A DNA stretch of 6,752 bases from an uncultured Lachnospiraceae bacterium (GCA_946639085.1 CAMPBP010000070.1:1-6752); one strand, 5' to 3'; shown: positions 1 to 6,247, counted from the stretch's first letter. Numbers and translations are program-made. The notes: generated from the letters alone by a model not told the origin.

Positions 1-1
1 C

Positions 2-226
2 ACAGCTACCAAAGCCGAAGATAAAGACGAGAAGGACAAGAAAGGTAACTACATCAGACGTGAACGTTACCAGGGTACTTCTTCAAGAAGCTTCTACGTT
101 GGTGAAGAAGTTAAAGAAGAAGATATCAAAGCCAAATTCGAAGACGGCATTCTTAAGGTATTCGTACCCAAGATTGAAGCCGTTCCCGAAGTTCCTCAAT
201 CAAAATTCATTGCCATCGAGGGATAA
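2..226 (+). CDS. Hsp20/alpha-crystallin small heat-shock protein, C-terminal part (5' end outside window)
   Basis: Reading from base 2 gives 74 codons and a TAA stop at 224-226. The start lies left of the window. Small heat-shock proteins are ATP-independent cytoplasmic chaperones that hold unfolding proteins for refolding by other chaperones. The visible part is the second half of the alpha-crystallin domain. A charged Lys/Asp/Glu stretch comes first, then residues 17-33 with the YIRRERYQG...SFYV pattern usual for bacterial Hsp20. Next comes the EDIKAKFEDGILKVFVPK block (residues 40-57), whose G-I-L corresponds to the conserved A-x-x-x-G-V-L motif. A short tail ends in I70-A71-I72, matching the I-x-I motif that docks neighbouring subunits. 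The C-terminus therefore looks intact. The gene converges on the response-regulator gene and shares its terminator; it has no evident link to the sugar locus. The family call is secure. No specific gene name is justified. Confidence 0.93.
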   Translation, partial: TATKAEDKDEKDKKGNYIRRERYQGTSSRSFYVGEEVKEEDIKAKFEDGILKVFVPKIEAVPEVPQSKFIAIEG

Positions 227-240
227 AAGACAAAATAAAG

Positions 241-269
241 GCTCAGGGGTTTTGCCCCTGAGCTTTTTT
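241..269 (+). terminator. Bidirectional Rho-independent terminator between hsp20 and the response regulator
   Basis: A perfect 9-bp stem (GCTCAGGGG at 241-249 with CCCCTGAGC at 255-263) closes a 5-nt loop, TTTTG. Six T residues follow at 264-269, a textbook terminator for hsp20, whose stop codon lies 14 nt upstream. Read on the - strand, the same stem is followed by CTTTATTTT, so it can also end the kinase/regulator transcript. The TAA stop of the - strand regulator gene (268-270) sits only 4 nt before the stem. Confidence 0.9.
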
Positions 270-1014
270 AATGCAATGAAGAAACGTATTCCGAATAGGT
301 CATACCCGTATACTTCTTAAAGCAGCGTCCGAAGTAGTTGGGATCGGGGATGCCGACATCTGCGGATGTGCAGAACATTTTACGTGAAAGGCCCGCAAGT
401 TCTTTTGCGCGTTCCATTCTACATTCGGTGAGATATTCGACAAAGTTTTTGCCCGTTTCCGATTTGAATTTTCTGGAAAGATAGCTCGAACTGAAACCGA
501 ATACCTGTGCAACGGAAGTAAGATTGAGTTTGGAGTCGGTATAGTTGTCGCGGATATATTTCTTTATCTGCTCAATGGTCGACTCTTCCATCTCTCCGTA
601 TTGTGAATAATCTTTGTCATCAAGTATTCTCGCATCGAGTTTTTCTTTTAACTTTAATAACGTATTTGTAACTTCCGCTCTTACTATAGGCTTGAGCATA
701 TATTCAAATACCGGGAGGCTTACACACTTTCTGGCATATTCAAATTCGTCGAACGCGGTCATTATTATTATAGAAAGGTCCGGATAGCGTTTTGTGGCAA
801 CTTCGGTAAACTCGATACCGTTCATGAACGGCATTGAGATGTCCACAAATACTATGTCGGGCTTCATCTCATCGATAACGTTTATTGCCTCTATTCCGCT
901 GGCCGCTTCGCCCACAACCTCCATATCAAGGCTCTCCCAATCTATGGAACCTCGCATGAGATTTCTTGCAGACGGCTCATCGTCTATTAACATTACTCTG
1001 TATTTATCTTTCAT
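268..1014 (-). CDS. YesN-like response regulator (receiver domain plus AraC-type DNA-binding domain)
   Basis: This 248-residue protein is the DNA-binding partner of the adjacent sensor kinase. The receiver domain covers roughly residues 5-125. It has the acidic pair D11-D12, the phospho-acceptor D58 (VFVDISMP), T86 and K108 (LKP), so all key phosphorelay residues are present. After a short linker, an AraC/HTH_18 domain spans about 146-248. Helix-turn-helix 1 is near 163-183 (LTSVAQVFGFSSSYLSRKFK) and helix-turn-helix 2 near 213-234, ending in DPNYFGRCFKKYTGMTYSEY, a strong family signature. The start is supported by GAGGA at 1022-1026, 7 nt upstream. The first 11 bases overlap the end of the kinase gene, so the two are translationally coupled. 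Inference: it controls the neighbouring sugar transporter, as such regulators commonly do. The beginning of helix-turn-helix 2 is unusual, with two Cys residues flanking it (C198, C215) and Ser where the family often has Glu. Confidence 0.94.
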   Translation of the reverse strand: MKDKYRVMLIDDEPSARNLMRGSIDWESLDMEVVGEAASGIEAINVIDEMKPDIVFVDISMPFMNGIEFTEVATKRYPDLSIIIMTAFDEFEYARKCVSLPVFEYMLKPIVRAEVTNTLLKLKEKLDARILDDKDYSQYGEMEESTIEQIKKYIRDNYTDSKLNLTSVAQVFGFSSSYLSRKFKSETGKNFVEYLTECRMERAKELAGLSRKMFCTSADVGIPDPNYFGRCFKKYTGMTYSEYVSSLH

Positions 1015-2785
1015 CAGTTTGTCCTCGTTTTGGAATAATAAATTCTACTTCCGTAAATTCTCCGACAGTACTGCGGATCTTTACAACATCGTTCGTGCCA
1101 CAGAAATATCTTATTCTCTCGATGGTTCCCCAAAGTCCGAAGCTCTCGGAAGGTTCGGGCTCACCGTCGGGTTTCATGTCATCATGAGCGGAAAGCAGTT
1201 TTTCTATCTGCTCCTCACTCATACCTACACCGGTATCTCTTACATATATGTGTAAAACATCATCGATGAGACGACTCTTGATACTTATGAGTCCCCGTTC
1301 ACCGGTAAGTCTTATACCATGATAAATACTGTTCTCCACTATGGGCTGCAGTATAAGTTTTGGAATGATATAGTTCTCGGTTTCTTTTTCTATATCGTAT
1401 TCGTCTTCTATTATATCGCCGTAACGAAGTTTCTGCAGTCTGAGATAATCCTGTACTATGCTTATCTCTCTTGAAAGAGGTATCTCTCTGTCACCTTTAC
1501 TTAAGAAGTTTCTGTAAAAGCTTCCAAGCGTTTCCAGAGCCGAATAAACGTCGGGGGCATTGGCATCCATAGCCATGGACCCGATGGTCTCTATGGAGTT
1601 ATAAAGAAAATGCGGTTTGATCTGCTCATGAAGCACACGCATTTCCGCTCTTCTTATTACCTGCTCGTTGTCAAGAAGCTTTCCGAACAGATCGTTTACC
1701 CTTTCAACCATTCCGTTATAGGAGTCCTTTAACACACCTATTTCGTTTTGCGGGATGTCCATATCGATCTTTTCAAGAGCACCCTTTTCCTTGTTCTTTT
1801 CCATGGCACGGGTAAGCCCCGAAACAGGGTTGGTGATGTTCTTGGTGATATATGTTCCGGCAATAACGATAGCCAAAAGGAATATGAGCGCAAGTATAAA
1901 TATAACGTAAGTGGTCCTGTACATCTCAAAACTGTTGTCTATGGGGATAACACAGGCTATCAGGATGGGCATTCCGGATATCTTCTTCGCGGAAAGCATC
2001 AAAGATTTTGTTCCTTCTTTTATCTCCTTATGAGTGATGGTCTCGGAAATCTCAATTCCCGAAAGATAAGGAACGATGGAAGCGTCACCTGACAAAAATG
2101 TTCCGTCCGTTCCCAATACCGCCATGTTCTTATCGGACATGGTATCGAACTTTCTGTCAATAAAAGCGCTGGAAATGTTCATGACCATCATACCGATGCA
2201 CCTTTGGGTGTTTATATCATAAACAAGACGGCTGATGCTCACAAGTGGTCTTCCCTTTTTACGGACTATGGCGCCGTCCGCATTTATGGATATAACCGCA
2301 GCACCTTTTTGATCTACTATAGGCTGTTTCCACTCGGGATCGTTCAGTTTATCGTAATCGAAATAATATTGATCACGGCTGGAAGAAACGTACTCGCCGT
2401 CATCTCTGAAAACGAAAACGGAATCCACCATGGTCGTCGGAGTCAAAACTCGCATTATACTTTTTTGCGTGGCAAACTTAAATCCGGCGTCGATCTTTCC
2501 TCTGTAAGCGTAGAGATACTTTACCAATCCGTCATCCGTCATAACGATTCGGGACATTTCTTTGTACCTTTCTATATCCGAAACGATACTGTCGGCGATG
2601 GTATTCAATGCCGTATCGGATTCTCTTTTGATGGTCTCTCGCTTTTCTTTGTTTACAATGTAAAAAACAGAAACTAAAAAAGAAATCGACAACAAAAGGA
2701 CTATGATGAGCATCATCGCTCTCAAGCCCGCTATCATCGACTTCTTTGATTGAATCTTATCTGTCCCCTTCCATGTAAATCTCAT
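1004..2785 (-). CDS. YesM-like membrane sensor histidine kinase (dCache-type sensor, HAMP, His_kinase, HATPase_c)
   Basis: The likely product has 593 residues and senses a signal outside the cell, then phosphorylates the co-encoded regulator. Transmembrane segment 1 is at about 23-45. A large extracytoplasmic region (about 46-290) is consistent with a double-Cache sensor, and transmembrane segment 2 is at about 291-314. A HAMP linker follows (about 312-368, with NITNPVSGL). The YesM-type His_kinase block has the phospho-acceptor H392 in QIKPHFLYNSIE. The ATPase domain has N485 in PIVENSIYHG and the G1 box DTGVGM at 517-522. Start choice: the reading frame extends 23 codons further to a GTG at 2854, but a good promoter -10 element lies at 2821-2826, inside that extension, so the upstream start would not be transcribed. 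The ATG at 2785 is the first ATG after it. Its ribosome site (GGGA) is weak, so a later start is possible. The gene overlaps the regulator gene by 11 bp. Confidence 0.93.
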   Translation of the reverse strand: MRFTWKGTDKIQSKKSMIAGLRAMMLIIVLLLSISFLVSVFYIVNKEKRETIKRESDTALNTIADSIVSDIERYKEMSRIVMTDDGLVKYLYAYRGKIDAGFKFATQKSIMRVLTPTTMVDSVFVFRDDGEYVSSSRDQYYFDYDKLNDPEWKQPIVDQKGAAVISINADGAIVRKKGRPLVSISRLVYDINTQRCIGMMVMNISSAFIDRKFDTMSDKNMAVLGTDGTFLSGDASIVPYLSGIEISETITHKEIKEGTKSLMLSAKKISGMPILIACVIPIDNSFEMYRTTYVIFILALIFLLAIVIAGTYITKNITNPVSGLTRAMEKNKEKGALEKIDMDIPQNEIGVLKDSYNGMVERVNDLFGKLLDNEQVIRRAEMRVLHEQIKPHFLYNSIETIGSMAMDANAPDVYSALETLGSFYRNFLSKGDREIPLSREISIVQDYLRLQKLRYGDIIEDEYDIEKETENYIIPKLILQPIVENSIYHGIRLTGERGLISIKSRLIDDVLHIYVRDTGVGMSEEQIEKLLSAHDDMKPDGEPEPSESFGLWGTIERIRYFCGTNDVVKIRSTVGEFTEVEFIIPKRGQTDER

Positions 2786-2809
2786 TAAAATATGTCCCAA
2801 AATGCTAAA

Positions 2810-2820
2810 ACTCTTAGAGT
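2810..2820 (-). promoter_or_regulatory. Short inverted repeat at the kinase transcription start
   Basis: ACTCT-T-AGAGT is a perfect 5-bp inverted repeat around a single base. It abuts the -10 element (2821-2826) and covers the predicted transcription start. Its position is that expected of a repressor operator or an initial-transcript element, but it is short and could arise by chance. Confidence 0.3.
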
Positions 2821-2849
2821 ATTGTACCATTCTTAACCGATAAATACAA
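2821..2849 (-). promoter_or_regulatory. Promoter of the kinase/regulator operon
   Basis: On the - strand there is a TTGTAT -35 element (2844-2849), a 17-nt spacer, and an extended -10 TGGTACAAT (2821-2829) that differs from TGnTATAAT at one base. Transcription would begin near 2814 and leave a leader of about 29 nt before the ATG at 2785. The promoter sits immediately after the terminator of the permease operon, so the two-component system is its own transcription unit. Supported by sequence pattern only. Confidence 0.65.
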
Positions 2850-2859
2850 ATCACTGCGT

Positions 2860-2890
2860 AAAAAGAGATCGGAAAAAATCCGATCTCTTT
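2860..2890 (-). terminator. Rho-independent terminator of the sugar ABC transporter operon
   Basis: A perfect 11-bp stem (AAAGAGATCGG at 2862-2872 with CCGATCTCTTT at 2880-2890) closes a 7-nt loop. In the - strand transcript the hairpin ends in a run of five U residues (2864-2860). It lies about 30 nt after the MalG-type permease stop codon and directly ahead of the kinase promoter, so it separates transporter from two-component transcription. Confidence 0.87.
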
Positions 2891-2919
2891 AAAGTCAAAT
2901 ATAAACCCATTTGCCTTGA

Positions 2920-3834
2920 TCAGCCCTTTACGGCACCGACCATGAAACTTTCCTGAATACGTCTGCTCATGAATATATAAACAATAAGCATCGGGAATGT
3001 TGCCAATAACAGACCGGCACCTACGAGACCCCAGTCGGTTATGTTACTGCCCTTAAGGTTGGAAACGAATACGGGCAATGTGTAATGCGCTTCGTCTCCG
3101 AATACGCTGGCAAACATGAACTCGTTCCAGCATGTAAGGAAGATGTAGATACCCATTGTTGCAAGAGCGGGTTTCATAAGCGGAACGATGATGTGGAAAA
3201 ACGTACCCCACAAACCGCATCCGTCGATACATGCCGATTCATCCAGCTCTTTAGGTATATCGTTCATGAAGCCTGTACAAACCATGATCGCCATAGACAG
3301 CGAGAATGCCGCATAGGGAATGATCAATGATGAGTAACTTCTCAAAATACCCATTTTACTGAAGGAAGCATATATGGGATATAATGCTACGTGCATGGGG
3401 ATGGTGATACCAAGCATAAATATGCTGTTAAGTGCCTCTCTGCCTCTCCATACGATTCTTGTGATAGCATATGTAGCCATCAATGCCGCTACAAGACAGA
3501 TAACGATCGTTGCAATTGCAATTACCAAGCTGTTGGTAAAGCACTTCTCAATACCGCCGTTTGCAAAGAACAATCTCTTTCCGTCAACTTTCTTTCCAAG
3601 ACCGAATACTCGGCTGTAGTTGCTCCACAACCATTCCTTGGGAAGACCTATAACGTTGGTTCCCGTAATTTCCGATGAACTCTTCAATGAGAAGGTAAAC
3701 AGATAATAAAGAGGGAACAAATCTATCAGAAGCCATAATACCAACCCGCAATAGATTAAAACCTTGAGGAATTTGTTGGTCTTTCTGACAGTATACATAT
3801 CTAAGTTTGAATGTGATGATAAACTGTTCGCCAT
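2920..3834 (-). CDS. Carbohydrate ABC transporter permease, MalG-type (CUT1 family)
   Basis: This 304-residue inner-membrane protein is one half of the sugar channel. It has the usual six hydrophobic segments: about 24-45, 101-124, 137-157, 166-188, 224-245 and 270-290. The EAA loop that contacts the ATPase runs from E199 to P222 (ESACIDGCGLWG...P218...P222), with the D204-G205 pair and the spacing to both prolines conserved. The second EAA residue is Ser. The short tail RRIQESFMVGAVKG is a typical MalG-family C-terminus. The start follows the MalF-type stop codon by one base (TAG-T-ATG). Its ribosome site, AAGGAG at 3845-3850, lies within the end of the upstream gene, so translation is coupled. 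The family also serves maltodextrins, raffinose, N-acetylglucosamine and other glycans, and the substrate here cannot be read from the permease sequence. Confidence 0.95.
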   Translation of the reverse strand: MANSLSSHSNLDMYTVRKTNKFLKVLIYCGLVLWLLIDLFPLYYLFTFSLKSSSEITGTNVIGLPKEWLWSNYSRVFGLGKKVDGKRLFFANGGIEKCFTNSLVIAIATIVICLVAALMATYAITRIVWRGREALNSIFMLGITIPMHVALYPIYASFSKMGILRSYSSLIIPYAAFSLSMAIMVCTGFMNDIPKELDESACIDGCGLWGTFFHIIVPLMKPALATMGIYIFLTCWNEFMFASVFGDEAHYTLPVFVSNLKGSNITDWGLVGAGLLLATFPMLIVYIFMSRRIQESFMVGAVKG

Positions 3835-3835
3835 A

Positions 3836-4711
3836 CTAATCCCTCTCCTTAAACATCTGATTGATTATTATAGCAAATGCGAAACACATGATGATCATCA
3901 TCACTGCTATGGCACTCGCTATACCGCCGGCATTGTGGAATGCATATCTTACAAGAAGTAAGCTTGGAACTTTGTAAGAACAGTTATATGCATCCTTTGC
4001 AAATACCTTGATAAGGTCGTAAGACTTAAGTGAACCGGTAATGGCAAAGATGATACTTACCTTGATGATAGGTTTGATACAAGGAATAATGATGTATCTG
4101 TTTATCTGGCTGTCGGTTGCGCCGTCAAGCATTGCCGCTTCCCTTAAATCGGGAGAAACACTTTTAACACCGGCATACATCATAAGCATGTGGTATCCGA
4201 CATACTGCCAGATAGTGGGGATGAATACCGCCAAAAGTGCCGTTTTCTTATCACCGAGCAGACCTGCCGCAGGGAGGCCCGACCAGTTAAAATACTCAAA
4301 TGTCTTTGTTACAAGACCGTAGATAGGATTATATATTTTCTCCCACAGCATACCGATAACAACCGCCGAAATAAGCACGGGCATGAAGTATACTGAGAGA
4401 TAGACACGTTCACCTTTAATTCCTTTACCCAGCATAAGAGCCAATCCCAATGAGAGAGGCAACTGGATAAAGACGGACAAAGCTGCAAGAATAAGTGCAT
4501 TTATTATAGCTTTTCCGAAGTCATACTGGGGTGTAAATAAATCGGTATAATTTTTGAATCCCACAAATTGTCCGGGATCCGTGAATGTTCTGTACTCAAA
4601 CAAACTGTGATGAACAGAAGCGAATATCGGATAGATCAATACTCCTATAAAAAGAGCCAGTGCGGGAAGAAGAAAAAGAAAAATATGAATGCCTTTATTT
4701 TTACGGTACAT
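3836..4711 (-). CDS. Carbohydrate ABC transporter permease, MalF-type (CUT1 family)
   Basis: This 291-residue membrane protein is the partner of the following MalG-type permease; together they form the translocation channel. The N-terminus has the FLFLLPALALFIGVLIYPIF segment (residues 11-30) and the VGFKNYTDLF signature (50-59) characteristic of MalF/UgpA-type subunits. Further hydrophobic segments lie at about 69-94, 105-123, 157-180, 216-226 and 262-284. The EAA loop is well conserved: E191-A192-A193, D196-G197-A198, then P210 and P214. The length is normal for Gram-positive members, which lack the long periplasmic loop of E. coli MalF. The start is supported by AAGGA at 4719-4723, 7 nt upstream. 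The gene begins only 27 nt after the U-tract of the internal terminator, leaving no space for its own promoter, so it probably depends on read-through from the binding-protein gene. Confidence 0.95.
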   Translation of the reverse strand: MYRKNKGIHIFLFLLPALALFIGVLIYPIFASVHHSLFEYRTFTDPGQFVGFKNYTDLFTPQYDFGKAIINALILAALSVFIQLPLSLGLALMLGKGIKGERVYLSVYFMPVLISAVVIGMLWEKIYNPIYGLVTKTFEYFNWSGLPAAGLLGDKKTALLAVFIPTIWQYVGYHMLMMYAGVKSVSPDLREAAMLDGATDSQINRYIIIPCIKPIIKVSIIFAITGSLKSYDLIKVFAKDAYNCSYKVPSLLLVRYAFHNAGGIASAIAVMMIIMCFAFAIIINQMFKERD

Positions 4712-4737
4712 AACGGTTTCCTTCCGGTTAAAACTCT

Positions 4738-4785
4738 AAAAAATACGGCCTTTCTCAGCCCCTGTTAAGAGACGGGAAAGGCCGT
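4738..4785 (-). terminator. Internal (attenuating) terminator between binding-protein and permease genes
   Basis: On the - strand, ACGGCCTTTC (4785-4776) pairs perfectly over 10 bp with GAAAGGCCGT (4754-4745). A possible extra C/G pair lies beyond an A/C mismatch. The hairpin is followed by A and six U residues (4743-4738). The loop region is about 17-21 nt. The stem is GC-rich at its base, so termination should be substantial but may not be complete. It lies 31 nt after the binding-protein stop codon and ahead of the permease genes, a well-known arrangement that raises binding protein above permeases. No other gene is present in 4712-4816. Confidence 0.85.
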
Positions 4786-4816
4786 TGATTTTGTGACTAT
4801 AGATTCTTAAAAAAGA

Positions 4817-6157
4817 TTATCTGATGTTCTGCTTTAATTCAGCGATGAATCCGGCGCCATCAAGTTCTTTTCCGTAAACCTTAGCAACTGCATCAAGGTA
4901 AGGATCCTTGTCAACTGCGCTCTGAGCGGTATCACCGAAGAGAACGTAGCTATCAGCGTTTGCACAGATTTCTGCTACAGCCTGGGTAAGAGGATTGATG
5001 TTGCTTGTGTCGCCGTAAGGAATCCATGCGGGAAGACCACAACCATCAAGGTAGCCATAGTGGCAGATGAGCTTACCAAGCTCTGCAGCGTATTCTGCAG
5101 CGAGTTCAGCGTTAGGTGAAGAAGCTGATACAGCAAGTGTATCTGAAGGTCCACCGATGAGCTGTCCAAGCTTAGACTTGGAAGAATCGATTACAGGGAA
5201 CTCAGTAACCTTTACATTAAGGCCATCAACCTTAGAGAAGTCTGCACAGTTCCAAGTACCGTTCTGGTAGAATGCTGTTCTTCCGTCGATGAAGTTCTGC
5301 TTAACATCGTCGTTAGGAAGAGAAGCACCTGCGGGATCGAAGTATCCCTTGTCGATCATTGCCTGGAATGTATCAACAGCCTTAGCAACGTCAGGGTTGT
5401 CATAGGTAGCGCCGTTAACGAAGATATCGTTAAGAGCCTTAGAACCGATCGTCTTCTGGATGATGGGCTCAAGGTACTCTGTTACACACCATGTCTCGCC
5501 GCCTGCACATCCGAAAGGAATGATACCTGCTGCTAAAAGGTCATCACAGCACTGCATAAGTTCGTCATAGTTTTCAGGAACTTTGTCCCAACCTGCCTGA
5601 GCAAGAAGGTCCATGTTAGCGAAAAGTGCAACGATGTTCATTGTAAGCGGAACACCATAGTGCTTTCCGTCGTAAGTTGTGTTACCAAGCATGCTCTCAG
5701 GAAGTTCGCTGGAGTACTTAGCAAGAGTGTCATCAAGGCAGTAAACCTTTCCTTCTTTAACGAAGTCGCCAAGGAATGCGCATGACCATGTGAAGAAGAT
5801 ATCAGGTACTTCATTAGCTGCCATAGCTGCTGCAATCTTTGTCTTGTAGGTTTCGTTCTCGATTGCTTCCCACTCGAATTCTACGTTGGGATACTTTTCT
5901 TTCATGTCAGCGATTGCCTTCTCGTAAGAAGCACGGTTTGAATCGCCTTCTGTTGCGATACACCACATTGTGAGTTTAACCTTCTCATCAGAAGATGCAG
6001 CAGGTTCAACGTCAGTATTAGCGGTATCTGTTGATGTAGAAACAGTAGTATCTGCTGTGCTAGCAGGTGTGTTTACAGCTGTCTCTCCGCAAGCTGCAAG
6101 ACCGAATACCATAGCACCGGCAAGCAGGATTGCTGCTAAACGTTTGAATTTTTTCAT
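4817..6157 (-). CDS. Extracellular sugar-binding lipoprotein of a CUT1 ABC transporter (SBP_bac_1 type)
   Basis: This 446-residue lipoprotein captures the transported carbohydrate at the outer face of the membrane and delivers it to the adjacent permeases. The signal peptide has a basic start (MKKFKR), a hydrophobic core (7-19) and the lipobox L20-A21-A22-C23, with C23 as the lipidated first mature residue. A Ser/Thr/Ala/Asp-rich linker (about 24-57) leads into the binding fold, which begins at KVKLTMWCIATEGD. Family features include the FxxG-type segment FIDGRTAFYQNGTWN (289-303) and the hinge-like GQLIGGPSDTLAVSASSPN region (331-349). Start choice: an in-frame upstream ATG at 6205 would add 16 residues and spoil the signal peptide. 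The ATG at 6157 has AGGAGGG at 6161-6167 just upstream and begins a canonical lipoprotein signal. Eleven cysteines besides C23 are unusual for an exported binding protein. The substrate is not identifiable here. Confidence 0.95.
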   Translation of the reverse strand: MKKFKRLAAILLAGAMVFGLAACGETAVNTPASTADTTVSTSTDTANTDVEPAASSDEKVKLTMWCIATEGDSNRASYEKAIADMKEKYPNVEFEWEAIENETYKTKIAAAMAANEVPDIFFTWSCAFLGDFVKEGKVYCLDDTLAKYSSELPESMLGNTTYDGKHYGVPLTMNIVALFANMDLLAQAGWDKVPENYDELMQCCDDLLAAGIIPFGCAGGETWCVTEYLEPIIQKTIGSKALNDIFVNGATYDNPDVAKAVDTFQAMIDKGYFDPAGASLPNDDVKQNFIDGRTAFYQNGTWNCADFSKVDGLNVKVTEFPVIDSSKSKLGQLIGGPSDTLAVSASSPNAELAAEYAAELGKLICHYGYLDGCGLPAWIPYGDTSNINPLTQAVAEICANADSYVLFGDTAQSAVDKDPYLDAVAKVYGKELDGAGFIAELKQNIR

Positions 6158-6160
6158 AAT

Positions 6161-6167
6161 CCCTCCT
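6161..6167 (-). promoter_or_regulatory. Strong ribosome binding site that fixes the binding-protein start
   Basis: AGGAGGG on the - strand ends 3 nt before the ATG at 6157. The match to the 16S anti-Shine-Dalgarno is near perfect, although the spacing is on the short side. No comparable site precedes the alternative ATG at 6205. Confidence 0.8.
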
Positions 6168-6186
6168 ATTAGATTAAAAAATTCTA

Positions 6187-6209
6187 TACAACGACACCAT
6201 GTCATCGTA
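6187..6209 (-). promoter_or_regulatory. 5'-leader hairpin of the binding-protein mRNA
   Basis: In the - strand transcript UACGAUGACA (6209-6200) pairs with UGUCGUUGUA (6196-6187) around a UGG loop: ten continuous pairs, of which two are G.U. Both G.U pairs become A/C mismatches if the + strand is folded, so the structure is complete only in the sense RNA. The predicted transcription start is near 6211, which puts the hairpin at the very 5' end of the message. It could stabilise the mRNA, or be a regulator-binding element. It is not a terminator, because the U-run lies about 7 nt away. Confidence 0.5.
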
Positions 6210-6212
6210 CAT

Positions 6213-6243
6213 TTGACAGTATATCCGCAAATAGATTGACAGT
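6213..6243 (-). repeat. Direct repeat ACTGTCAA flanking the -10 region, possible regulator sites
   Basis: On the - strand the octamer ACTGTCAA occurs at 6243-6236 and again at 6220-6213, exactly 23 bp apart, about two helical turns. A third TGTCAA lies in the same orientation at 6314-6309. Two-turn direct repeats are the usual target shape of AraC-family DNA-binding domains, and the neighbouring response regulator carries such a domain. Assignment to that regulator is an inference. Confidence 0.4.
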
Positions 6244-6246
6244 GAA
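6218..6246 (-). promoter_or_regulatory. Promoter of the sugar ABC transporter operon
   Basis: On the - strand there is a TTCACT -35 element (6241-6246, 4 of 6 matches to TTGACA), a 17-nt spacer, and a TATACT -10 element (6218-6223). Transcription would start near 6211, giving a leader of about 54 nt. A weaker alternative -10, TATAGA, lies closer to the gene within the distal flank of the leader hairpin. The imperfect -35 fits a promoter that needs an activator, such as an AraC-type regulator. Confidence 0.6.
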
Positions 6247-6247
6247 T

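Noticed and set aside
60..320. + strand frame of 86 codons overlapping hsp20
   Set aside because: It runs out of frame through hsp20 and across the terminator hairpin. The hsp20 frame is clearly the coding one.
794..1255. + strand open frame of 153 codons opposite the regulator and kinase
   Set aside because: It lies wholly antisense to well-supported coding sequence, spans the end of one gene and the start of another, and its product has no recognisable domain.
2204..2677. + strand open frame of 157 codons opposite the kinase sensor domain
   Set aside because: It is antisense to the sensor domain of a convincing kinase. I see no ribosome site, promoter or domain for it.
6158..6205. Upstream in-frame ATG giving a 462-residue binding protein
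   Set aside because: It has no ribosome site, would put charged and Cys residues before the signal peptide, and lies in the leader hairpin. The ATG at 6157 has AGGAGGG and a canonical lipoprotein signal.
6213..6241. Two TTGACA hexamers on the + strand as -35 elements
   Set aside because: Neither has a credible -10 about 17 nt downstream. They are better explained as the - strand TGTCAA repeat.
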